From Tritrichomonas musculus (taxonomy: Eukaryota; Parabasalia; Tritrichomonadida; Tritrichomonadidae): DNA of 64,000 bases. The position numbers and the translations under genes are program-made. The notes below the pieces were generated by a model. That model was not told where the DNA came from and ran no database searches. It saw only the letters and a program-made list of their open reading frames with translations. This document shows, in pieces, positions 50,357-58,031 of this stretch; position 1 is the stretch's first letter; each line of letters begins with the position of its first letter. The stretch lies in the NCBI GenBank assembly GCA_039105265.1, contig JAPFFF010000009.1, positions 4,402,001-4,466,000 on the forward strand, written 5' to 3'.

Positions 50357-50971
50357 ATGGCTAAAAATCTTCGAGGAAGTAAAAGGTTGCAAGTTATTCA
50401 AAACTGGTTAAATGGGAGAGATGATGATGAATGGGAGGTGTTTCCGTGTAGAACTGAGGGAAAATATATCGTGAAACCTCGTAAGGAACCTCATACAAAT
50501 CGTCACGTTGAACCAATTGTGAAAGATGATGATGACGAGCCAGCTGATAGCCCCCCTGAAAACGATGCTGATGGCCCCGTTGATGAATGTGAACATGATG
50601 AGCCAACCCCTGACCCGAAACCAATCGTTAGACCTAAAACTAAACGTTCACCTCCAAGAACTCCCCCTAATAATTATGAATATGATCCAACTATTAATTT
50701 AGAGATATTGAATCAATTGAAACTTCTCGGTGAGGAATTCAAAATTAGACGTGAGAAAAAGGAGCAGAAACGAATGATTAAGGAGGTTGTCCAAAAACAA
50801 ATATCTCGACCGAGGATGCAATATAATTACGAATTCACTGAACCTGAATATAAACAATATCCAAATACTCAACCGATAGAACCACCCATGGAATCATCCA
50901 ATGATCCTATCGAGCAACCTCAAAAAATGTATCCCGTGAGAAGAAATCGAATATTTGCAGATGTCGTATAA
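50357..50971 (+). CDS. Polinton hypothetical, Pro/Asp-rich
   Basis: A 204-residue protein with an acidic, Pro-rich disordered centre (DDDEPADSPPENDADG) and a basic helical segment (KIRREKKEQKRMIKEVV). No family recognised. It lies in the structural gene block, 27 bp before the next gene. Confidence 0.6.
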   Translation: MAKNLRGSKRLQVIQNWLNGRDDDEWEVFPCRTEGKYIVKPRKEPHTNRHVEPIVKDDDDEPADSPPENDADGPVDECEHDEPTPDPKPIVRPKTKRSPPRTPPNNYEYDPTINLEILNQLKLLGEEFKIRREKKEQKRMIKEVVQKQISRPRMQYNYEFTEPEYKQYPNTQPIEPPMESSNDPIEQPQKMYPVRRNRIFADVV

Positions 50972-50991
50972 TTAAGTGATTATTTTTTGAT

Positions 50992-50997
50992 TCATTA
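50992..50997 (+). promoter_or_regulatory. Initiator-like TCATTA before a start codon
   Basis: TCATTA ends 1 bp before the ATG at 50,999 and matches the trichomonad initiator pattern. Confidence 0.4.
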
Positions 50998-50998
50998 A

Positions 50999-52168
50999 AT
51001 GACTTCGAATAAACTCATTTCCCAACTAACTAAGAAAGATATACTTCAACTACCTGGGTTCGCTGGATTGAATAAAATACTGTTACCAAATTTGAAAAAT
51101 ATATTGCGTGCTCATCTCGTGAAAACAAATATATTCAAACGTGGTGTTCGAGTCAATGATTATTTAGATTATTACAAGAAACACAAATTGGATTCTATTC
51201 AAATAGATACATCGATTAAACAACCTACTAAATCTAATCGCAAATTGAGTAAAGCTGATATTAACGCACAGATTAAACAACCTACTAAATCTAATCGCAA
51301 ATTGAGTAAAGCTGATATTGACGCACAGATTAAAGGATACAAACAAGATATGGATGAGTATACAGAATTATTGGAGAAGGCGAAATTGAATCCAGCAGCT
51401 GAACCAGGTGTTGATGAATGTATACACTATATAAATAATTACAAGGATAATATACTAAAATTGCTTAGCGATAAATATAATAAACCTGAATTGAAAACTG
51501 TTATTAATGAAATCAAAGCATTGCAAGAAGAAATGGATGATTATTTATATGTTGATAATAAATTGAGACAGTTATTGTATGAACTGAAAGATTATGAATA
51601 TGATTTGAATAATAATGCTGATGCGTTAACCGAGGATGAATTAAATGAGACCAGGAACGCTGTAAAACAACATACTGCTGAAATAGCTGAGCTCAAGAAG
51701 GATTTCGTTGAATTGAGTGATGATGAGTTTGAAGCTAAATATTATAATAAGCTCGAGAAACTACGTGAACGTAGACAGCAGATGGAAAATGAGATTAACA
51801 AATTAGTCGAGGAGGATAAAAATAAACGTAAGCGAGCTAGAAAACCCAAACCCAAGTTATCAGATGAGCAAAAGGCAGCCAGTCGTGAGATGAGGTCAAA
51901 GCGACGACGTGAGAAGAAACTATTAAATGTACCTACTGTAGATTTATCACGTGAGGAACAATTTGATAAAGAAATATTACTTAGTGAGAAGAGGATTATT
52001 GAGTTGGAAAAGACATATGCTCCATATAAAGATGATGAGCGATATGCTAAGGAATTACAAGATGAAATAAATAGGTTACGTAATAATATTGATTACGTTA
52101 ATAAAAAGAAGAAAGCTTATATTGCTGAGAAAAGTGAAACCAAGAAATCGAGAAGACGAAAGAAGTAA
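50999..52168 (+). CDS. Polinton coiled-coil protein with shared N-terminal module
   Basis: A 389-residue protein. Residues about 3-57 (KLISQLTKKDILQLPGFAGL, then LVKTNIFKRGVRVNDYLDYY) match the N-terminus of this element's polymerase and of the protein at 56,219. A 19-residue exact-style duplication follows (KQPTKSNRKLSKADI twice). The rest is a long charged coiled coil (YDELTE/ELKK-type heptads) ending in a basic tail. No known family; it may be a core or tegument-like protein. Confidence 0.65.
   Translation: MTSNKLISQLTKKDILQLPGFAGLNKILLPNLKNILRAHLVKTNIFKRGVRVNDYLDYYKKHKLDSIQIDTSIKQPTKSNRKLSKADINAQIKQPTKSNRKLSKADIDAQIKGYKQDMDEYTELLEKAKLNPAAEPGVDECIHYINNYKDNILKLLSDKYNKPELKTVINEIKALQEEMDDYLYVDNKLRQLLYELKDYEYDLNNNADALTEDELNETRNAVKQHTAEIAELKKDFVELSDDEFEAKYYNKLEKLRERRQQMENEINKLVEEDKNKRKRARKPKPKLSDEQKAASREMRSKRRREKKLLNVPTVDLSREEQFDKEILLSEKRIIELEKTYAPYKDDERYAKELQDEINRLRNNIDYVNKKKKAYIAEKSETKKSRRRKK
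51215..51328 (+). repeat. 57-bp direct duplication inside a coding region
   Basis: 51,215-51,271 and 51,272-51,328 are nearly identical adjacent copies (one codon AAC/GAC differs), adding 19 residues in frame. Confidence 0.9.
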
Positions 52169-52189
52169 TTTTTTATTATATAAAAAGTA

Positions 52190-53767
52190 ATGTTGAACAA
52201 TGAAGTGATTATGCAAACATCTGCGGATGCATGCACCCAGATAGCCTCATATTTTGATACCGTCGATAATTGCATTGCGATGAGTGATACTAATAAACAA
52301 TATTCGATCAACCCACAGACGAGTTATGGACCATCGCCCCCAATCAAAAGTGGCTCGTATACATCTGTAATCATATCACCAAATACTCACAACACGGCTG
52401 ATTTATACAACGGATTCATTAAGGCAACGATGGAGATTAAGGTTGATATTGATGATAAGATAGATACAGCAAATGTTGGCGACCATGGTTTCAACAATAT
52501 ATGGTACGGATTTAAAGATGCACGTGATGCTATTGAGAAGTATGAAATTGTAGCAAATGGTATCACCATATATACACAAAATTATGGCTGTGAAGAATCA
52601 TTTCTTACAGCTTGCTGTTCCAACGAAACCACGAAGAGGGCAGATATTTATTCGAAAACTAGGCATAAAGATGTATGGAGACAGAATGAAGGGTGCCGTT
52701 GCGGTTTTGTAGTTTACTGGACTAAAGATAGGACCGAAGCTACTGGTACGATTAATTTGAAGATAGATTTGAGAAGATTCTTGCCGATATCTAACATTAA
52801 ATATCTCCCAGCGTTTGCAGGCAAAATAGAACTGCGATTATATTTCTCATGCGCGGGACTAGTATATTGTCCATGTGGACCTGATGAAAATTTGATCAAT
52901 AATCCTGGTAAGTATTCAAAATATACATTTCATCCCGTCACGACAGAATTTAAGCAAATAGGTAATCCAATAAGATGTTGGGCGACATCTACAACCGCTA
53001 ATGGATTATATACATTAAATAATGCTGATAGAACAAGTAATGTTATATGGTATGAGGTCAAGGATTGCCTCAGTATTATCCCATGTTTTGGAATTAGTGA
53101 GAGTGTTTATAACTCATTGGTTCAACGATATAGTGATCCATCTCACCCATTAACATTCCCCACACAAACATTATCTGTATATACGACAACTAATAAACTC
53201 GAACAACCTAATGATAAGACCACCTGTACTATCACTCCAAGATTTGTTGATAGTATATTTTGTTTATTCCCGTTGCGTAATACTGATAAAACTGTTTTCA
53301 AGAATCCATTATTCAAATCATTCTACATTAATGCGGGTGGATATGGCAACATACCTTCGCGACCATTTGGAACAACTGAAGAGTACCCCGAATTTTTGGA
53401 ATATTGCCAGAATGCAATGAACATGAATGGTGAGCAGAGTGGTTTCAATAAGGAGGTCGTCAGATCGCTAACCAATTCATATTCATTTAACTCAACGACT
53501 GGTTATTATAGTGACGACAGGTCATCGTTTTTCATTGGTCTCCCAACAGAAACTGATAATACATATCAACAGGGACTCACTTCGCTATCACCTATCAATT
53601 TTGAAATGAATATTACTCAAAGTGCGACTGAAGGTTCATTTGCGAAGAGTGTAGATGCCAACCCACTTTTCTGCTTATTATATGATGCCTCGATTAGTAT
53701 ATTAGTTCAACCAAATGGTATGCCTCCATTGGTTCGTATTGGTAACTATGATTTAACTACACCTTGA
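52190..53767 (+). CDS. Polinton major capsid protein (double jelly roll)
   Basis: A 525-residue protein of the length of Polinton/virophage-type capsid proteins. Typical elements: the N-terminal SYTSVIISPNTHNTADLYNG strand pair, HGFNNIWYGFKDARDAIEKYE, NLKIDLRRFLPISNIKYLP and the second jelly roll from about residue 270, ending PNGMPPLVRIGNYDLTTP. It would form the pseudo-hexameric capsid units. It starts 22 bp after the previous stop, and the following gene begins 50 bp later. Confidence 0.85.
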   Translation: MLNNEVIMQTSADACTQIASYFDTVDNCIAMSDTNKQYSINPQTSYGPSPPIKSGSYTSVIISPNTHNTADLYNGFIKATMEIKVDIDDKIDTANVGDHGFNNIWYGFKDARDAIEKYEIVANGITIYTQNYGCEESFLTACCSNETTKRADIYSKTRHKDVWRQNEGCRCGFVVYWTKDRTEATGTINLKIDLRRFLPISNIKYLPAFAGKIELRLYFSCAGLVYCPCGPDENLINNPGKYSKYTFHPVTTEFKQIGNPIRCWATSTTANGLYTLNNADRTSNVIWYEVKDCLSIIPCFGISESVYNSLVQRYSDPSHPLTFPTQTLSVYTTTNKLEQPNDKTTCTITPRFVDSIFCLFPLRNTDKTVFKNPLFKSFYINAGGYGNIPSRPFGTTEEYPEFLEYCQNAMNMNGEQSGFNKEVVRSLTNSYSFNSTTGYYSDDRSSFFIGLPTETDNTYQQGLTSLSPINFEMNITQSATEGSFAKSVDANPLFCLLYDASISILVQPNGMPPLVRIGNYDLTTP

Positions 53768-53817
53768 GTAAATTTTCAAACAATACAACACATTATTTTT
53801 GTTTATTTGCATAATAA

Positions 53818-54246
53818 ATGAATAAGTATAAAAACCCGAATTCAACAACCATCGGTACCACTGGATGTATGTATAATGAATCGACCACTACCAACAAAGA
53901 TGTTGAGTATAATCATTATGGTATATATTCAAATGATAATACTTATGCGGTCACATTCAATCCTCACATCAATCGACCACCTACGAAAAATATGCCACAC
54001 AATCCAGTTAGACCACCTCCAACTGATGAGCATATGACGCTTACTCAAAATGAGCCTCCCGTGAGTATGACTGATGGAATGCATTATTTGAACAATGCGA
54101 CAACGAAACCTCCTCCATTGCTACCACCATATTTGAATAGACCTCAAGACCTGGCAGCGATTCAAGGATTGGCTAATGAGAGAGATAAGGCAAATTTGAT
54201 ATATAATAAGCCGGCTAATATCAGTTTCAAAAATATACATTATTGA
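53818..54246 (+). CDS. Polinton hypothetical, Asn/Pro-rich
   Basis: A 142-residue, Asn/Pro/Thr-rich and probably disordered protein (NRPPTKNMPHNPVRPPPTDE). No family recognised. Placed directly after the major capsid gene, so it may be virion associated. Confidence 0.55.
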   Translation: MNKYKNPNSTTIGTTGCMYNESTTTNKDVEYNHYGIYSNDNTYAVTFNPHINRPPTKNMPHNPVRPPPTDEHMTLTQNEPPVSMTDGMHYLNNATTKPPPLLPPYLNRPQDLAAIQGLANERDKANLIYNKPANISFKNIHY

Positions 54247-54283
54247 GGAATCACATGGTTTATATTATTTTATTTTTGGGGAA

Positions 54284-54814
54284 ATGATTAGGAAGAGGAA
54301 TGCTAATGCAGGTATCAATGCAAACGTTTCATTAGAACCATCAGCTGCATCGCAATCAACATCTAATATTAATAATAATATCATCATCAATAAGAGGGAT
54401 GATGGCAAGGAGGATATCGTCATTACGAGAGATGTTGATGAGGGGCAGCCAGTATCATCCGCTGAGGACATGGATGTGAGGACTGTTATATTAGAATCAT
54501 ATGCACAAATATTATTGAATCAAGATAAGGCGTTATTAAGTAATCTCATCTCCAAAAATTGTATCATTGTCCCCATGTCAGCTTTACAAAATATTATCAA
54601 GGCAGCTATCCATACTGAACAGGTAGATATATATCTGGATGAAGATATTAAATGTTGTGCAACTAAAGCTAATCCAATTCGCAAAATAGAAGCTATCAAA
54701 ATTGTTAATGAGAATGGAGAAATTGTAACTGATTTCAAGCAGGTCTACAATAAGGAGTATAACGAACTCGTTAACGTATACCATTTATGTCTCAAATACT
54801 GCATCAATATGTAA
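54284..54814 (+). CDS. Polinton hypothetical
   Basis: A 176-residue protein with a disordered N-terminal third and a compact C-terminus (ILLNQDKALLSNLISKNCII, CCATKANPIRKIEAIKIVNE). No family recognised. It is the last gene before the non-coding island. Confidence 0.55.
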   Translation: MIRKRNANAGINANVSLEPSAASQSTSNINNNIIINKRDDGKEDIVITRDVDEGQPVSSAEDMDVRTVILESYAQILLNQDKALLSNLISKNCIIVPMSALQNIIKAAIHTEQVDIYLDEDIKCCATKANPIRKIEAIKIVNENGEIVTDFKQVYNKEYNELVNVYHLCLKYCINM

Positions 54815-55287
54815 AAATGCAAAAACCGACCCCATGATGGATGCGTAATGCATTCTCTAGAGGAACCAATATACGTGCCCGGGATTGCACATCAATCCCT
54901 CAAGGAAAATACCTGCATCCACCATGAGGCTGGTTGGGGTTGCAAATGCCGGCAAATGCCCGTATTACCCCTATAATCCACAAGTAATAGCTTACCCAAG
55001 GTGTTTAGTGCGCTTGGGCTCTATCACAAATATGGACCGGAAATAATACGAAAAATCGGTATGGCAGTGGATCGAACCTATGCCTGCCGCCGAAGCTGGG
55101 AGACATCCTTCTTGATCCAACAACTATACCAGTTAGCGCTAACACATATATGATTCCGATTTGCTATTTAATTGGTTCCAGCTACATTGCATCATACTTA
55201 TAGAACGCAGTTCCTGCTCGTTATATATATCCAAAATATTTTTTATATCACATGTCCAAAATTATTTTATTTTTTATCTAAATATAA
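54815..55287. ncRNA. GC-richer structured non-coding island
   Basis: 470 bp without a gene, clearly richer in G+C than the flanking genes. It carries several self-complementary segments: CATGATGGATGC (about 54,831) against GCATCCACCATG (about 54,913); GGGATT/AATCCC (54,881-54,886 and 54,894-54,899); CCCAAG/CTTGGG (54,995-55,000 and 55,013-55,018); and the 12-bp palindrome GTTAGCGCTAAC (55,132-55,143). A minus-strand tRNA-like part is described separately. It may be a transcribed RNA, a SINE-like insert or a packaging/replication signal. Confidence 0.4.
55058..55143 (-). ncRNA. Degenerate tRNA-like sequence with pol III-type boxes
   Basis: On the minus strand TAGCGCTAACTGG resembles an A box and GGTTCGATCC is a perfect B-box core about 55 nt later. 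GGTATAG (55,124-55,130) can pair with CCATACC (55,058-55,064) as an acceptor-like stem, 73 nt overall. A proper T-stem and anticodon arm do not form, so it is not called a functional tRNA. Confidence 0.35.
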
Positions 55288-55746
55288 ATGTCTGTTGATT
55301 CAATCGTAGACACTAACAATAACTTCTACTCACCAACCAAGCTCGTTTCATTTATCAATGATACATATAAGAACAACATGTTTGTAAAGGCTGTCATCTA
55401 TTTCGAGGGGGAGAAAGTATTTAAAAATAAGTTTGACAAATATTGTTGCAAACCTTTATTCATCACACTCGAATCTAATAATAAGAAAAATAATGTATTC
55501 ATCAACTATAATAAAATCATTAAATTGTTTGGGGATTCGATTATAGTATCATTCAACTGCAAATTCGATAGCAAGGATAAGCTATACGTCCTTATCATAG
55601 AACTCACAATGCAAACATATATGGACACCCCATACTATCCATGTCACGTTCTTGAATGCGTCAACAAACATAATATCAAATGTATTCGCGACCAGTTCAA
55701 AATTGAATTCGATGATAGCGATATAAAGGATGATTGCTTCGTATAA
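55288..55746 (+). CDS. Polinton hypothetical, strand-rich
   Basis: A 152-residue protein, mixed alpha/beta (NNMFVKAVIYFEGEKVFKNK, SIIVSFNCKFDSKDKLYVLI) with eight Cys residues, some in pairs. No family recognised. First gene after the structured island. Confidence 0.55.
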   Translation: MSVDSIVDTNNNFYSPTKLVSFINDTYKNNMFVKAVIYFEGEKVFKNKFDKYCCKPLFITLESNNKKNNVFINYNKIIKLFGDSIIVSFNCKFDSKDKLYVLIIELTMQTYMDTPYYPCHVLECVNKHNIKCIRDQFKIEFDDSDIKDDCFV

Positions 55747-55791
55747 ATATGCGTCGATTATTTTTATATAATATTTTTTCTCGATAAGCAA

Positions 55792-56178
55792 ATGAGTGAA
55801 TCGCAAGTAGATAGCCCAACTATTACTAAGCAACTTCCATCCGTCACCGGGACAATTGTTAAATCGAAATCGAGTGATGTATTGAATAAGATTGAGAGCA
55901 TTGATGATGAACCTGAATCTAAGAAGCCTCGTGGGCGAAGATGTAAGTATGCTAATGATGACGAGCGACGAGCTGCTAGACGCCAACAGCAACGAGAATA
56001 TAGATTACGCAAAAAATATGAAATGGAGATGCTAAGGAGATATGTCGAGGAACATCTTGATGAGCTCGAAGAGGAGGAAGAGGATACCCCAGATGCGGAT
56101 AATATCGATTGTAGTGTTAATGAGACAATTAATGAGACACCTGATGATGAACCCTTAGTAGATGACTGTAATAATTAA
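55792..56178 (+). CDS. Polinton small basic/acidic protein, bZIP-like
   Basis: A 128-residue protein. Residues about 44-80 hold a strongly basic helix (GRRCKYANDDERRAARRQQQ and REYRLRKKYEMEML) followed by an acidic heptad helix (RRYVEEHLDELEEEEED). This looks like a bZIP-type DNA-binding region, though leucine heptads are short. It may regulate element transcription or bind the genome. N- and C-terminal parts are disordered and acidic. Confidence 0.5.
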   Translation: MSESQVDSPTITKQLPSVTGTIVKSKSSDVLNKIESIDDEPESKKPRGRRCKYANDDERRAARRQQQREYRLRKKYEMEMLRRYVEEHLDELEEEEEDTPDADNIDCSVNETINETPDDEPLVDDCNN

Positions 56179-56218
56179 ATAGTTACATTTTATCGAACCA
56201 TATTTTATTTTTGTTTAA

Positions 56219-57223
56219 ATGAGTGATAGTGATGACTTCAATTATGATCCAAATGATGACTCATATCCCAAGACCTCACCTCCCAAGAAGCATGGCTCAT
56301 CCAGTTGCAACCTACCCCAGAATAAAACTGTACTGAGTCTAAATAAGGGAGAGATTGTTCAACTGCCTGGATTCAAGAGTTTATATAATTATTTATTGAT
56401 CGAACTCAAGGATTTCGTTCGGGCGAGAGTTCATCAATATACCAAAAAGAAACGTGGTTACAAAGTTAAGGAATATGTCGAAAAATATCGAAGTAATCCA
56501 CAACCATATATACCACCTCATCCCACTAAACGTAAGATGATAGCTCCACCCAAATCCAATATTAAGGCTATAGAATATACATCTAATGATTCATCCGCAC
56601 CACCTGCAAATTATATGTCTAAGAAGCAACGTAAGGCTGCTATCATCGCGGCTGCACGTGCTCAAAGACGACAACTCATCACGGATCAGGGATTGCAGGA
56701 AGCATATGAACGTATCAAAGATAAAGCTAGACGAGCTCGTAGAGCAGTTGAACGAAAGCAACGCAAGAAGGATAATAAAGCTAAGCGTGCTGCTATAAAA
56801 CAAGCTAACTGGGAGAAGGAGTATAAGGAGAAGGAAATCAATAGGCTATTGAAGGAGGCTGAATCATATGATCCATACAAGCCACCTGCAAATTATATGT
56901 CTAAGAAGCAGCGTAAGGCTGCACTGATAGCAGCTGCTCAAAGTTCTAAAGCTGCAGCTAGAAAGCAACGTAGAAAGGAGAATAAAGCTAAGCGTGTTGC
57001 TATAAAACAAGCTAACTGGGAGAAGCATGTTGCTGAAAAGGAGGAAGCTAACGCTAGGGCAGCATTGATTCGTGACTCGAATGCACGTTCAAAAATATTC
57101 AATGATATAAAGAATAATGGTAAGCTTACACAATCTGCTAAACAAATCGCAAGGACTAAGCGAAACCTCGAATTGATACATGGTAAACCTATTAGAATTA
57201 TCAGTATTGAGGAGAACAAATAA
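56219..57223 (+). CDS. Polinton Lys/Arg-rich protein with shared N-terminal module
   Basis: A 334-residue protein. After an acidic N-terminal 37 residues, the shared module appears (LSLNKGEIVQLPGFKSLYNY then KKKRGYKVKEYVEKY). The rest is very basic and Ala-rich helix (KKQRKAAIIAAARAQRRQ), containing internal duplications. It is probably a DNA-condensing core protein, inferred from charge. Confidence 0.6.
   Translation: MSDSDDFNYDPNDDSYPKTSPPKKHGSSSCNLPQNKTVLSLNKGEIVQLPGFKSLYNYLLIELKDFVRARVHQYTKKKRGYKVKEYVEKYRSNPQPYIPPHPTKRKMIAPPKSNIKAIEYTSNDSSAPPANYMSKKQRKAAIIAAARAQRRQLITDQGLQEAYERIKDKARRARRAVERKQRKKDNKAKRAAIKQANWEKEYKEKEINRLLKEAESYDPYKPPANYMSKKQRKAALIAAAQSSKAAARKQRRKENKAKRVAIKQANWEKHVAEKEEANARAALIRDSNARSKIFNDIKNNGKLTQSAKQIARTKRNLELIHGKPIRIISIEENK
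56600..57030 (+). repeat. Internal duplications in the Lys/Arg-rich gene
   Basis: The segment encoding PPANYMSKKQRKAA occurs at about 56,600 and 56,882; the segment encoding NKAKRAAIKQANWEK occurs at about 56,770 and 56,980. The two pairs show that one roughly 200-280 bp block was duplicated and then diverged. Confidence 0.75.
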
Positions 57224-57243
57224 TATGCTCCGCAAAAATAATA

Positions 57244-57969
57244 CTAATTCAAGTTATATATTTTCTTGAATTTATTTACATATACATTGACAGTTCTATT
57301 TTTAGTATCCTTCATGCTAACAAATAGAACACCTGATTTATTCTCTTTGATATATAATTCTCTGTAACGTACTCCGTTGAAATAGTAAAACTTATTATCG
57401 AAATAATAATAGTTCTCAAATAAGTGGTCACCGTATTTATTCACCACAATTGCATCTTCATCTATATCGTCAAAATACTCGTATACAATACCTCTCGTTG
57501 AACTCCTATTTTTATTATTATCCTGAGTCGAAACCCATCGTAAGCATGATACATGATAATATGTCCTATCCTGCTCTATATGGTCGACGATAGTTTTGTT
57601 TACAGGGTCATCGTTATATATGAATTGTAGTGCAACAAGTCTGTGTTTTTGCTGACAGCTACCGTTGATAGATACTTGGACGTATCCACTGGTTTTATTT
57701 ATGAATTCGGTAACAATCCTACCAGTTGCTTTCTTACGAATTGGATAAGGGTAGCAGTTCCATATCTCATACTCGTTTTCATAATTCTTGAGGGGGAACC
57801 ATTTAGCATCTTCATCCGAATCAACAGTGGGACATACATCATCACCGCGTCCATCTGTATTGCAACCAACATCGACCAGATCAGGGGCAGCCTTCAATCT
57901 AATATTCTCCTCCTCAAGTAATTTGATGCGTTCCAATAATTGGTCAATATTGATATTATCGTGAGACAT
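57244..57969 (-). CDS. NUMOD4/HNH-type endonuclease
   Basis: A 241-residue protein. An N-terminal coiled coil (about 5-25) is followed by a NUMOD4-like motif (WFPLKNYENEYEIWN, about residues 57-71). An HNH core follows (QKHRLVALQFIYNDDPVN, VDHIEQDRTYYHVSCLRWVS and QDNNKNRSS), the pattern of phage and giant-virus homing-type nucleases. Minus strand, between two plus-strand genes and divergent to the polymerase (62 bp). It could be a free-standing homing endonuclease living in the element, or act in element replication. Initiator-like TCAAA abuts its ATG. Confidence 0.8.
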   Translation of the reverse strand: MSHDNINIDQLLERIKLLEEENIRLKAAPDLVDVGCNTDGRGDDVCPTVDSDEDAKWFPLKNYENEYEIWNCYPYPIRKKATGRIVTEFINKTSGYVQVSINGSCQQKHRLVALQFIYNDDPVNKTIVDHIEQDRTYYHVSCLRWVSTQDNNKNRSSTRGIVYEYFDDIDEDAIVVNKYGDHLFENYYYFDNKFYYFNGVRYRELYIKENKSGVLFVSMKDTKNRTVNVYVNKFKKIYNLN

Positions 57970-57974
57970 TTTGA
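57970..57974 (-). promoter_or_regulatory. Initiator-like TCAAA at the endonuclease start
   Basis: On the minus strand TCAAA directly precedes the ATG of the endonuclease gene. The 62-bp gap is a divergent promoter shared with the polymerase gene. Confidence 0.35.
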
Positions 57975-58031
57975 TAGCGCGATAAAAAAATGAGTTGATT
58001 ATGAAACCGGGCCATTTTTAATGATATATAA

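Noticed and set aside
55058-55130. Functional tRNA gene on the minus strand
   Set aside because: A- and B-box and an acceptor-like stem are present, but the T-stem and anticodon arm do not pair, so it is kept only as a tRNA-like sequence.
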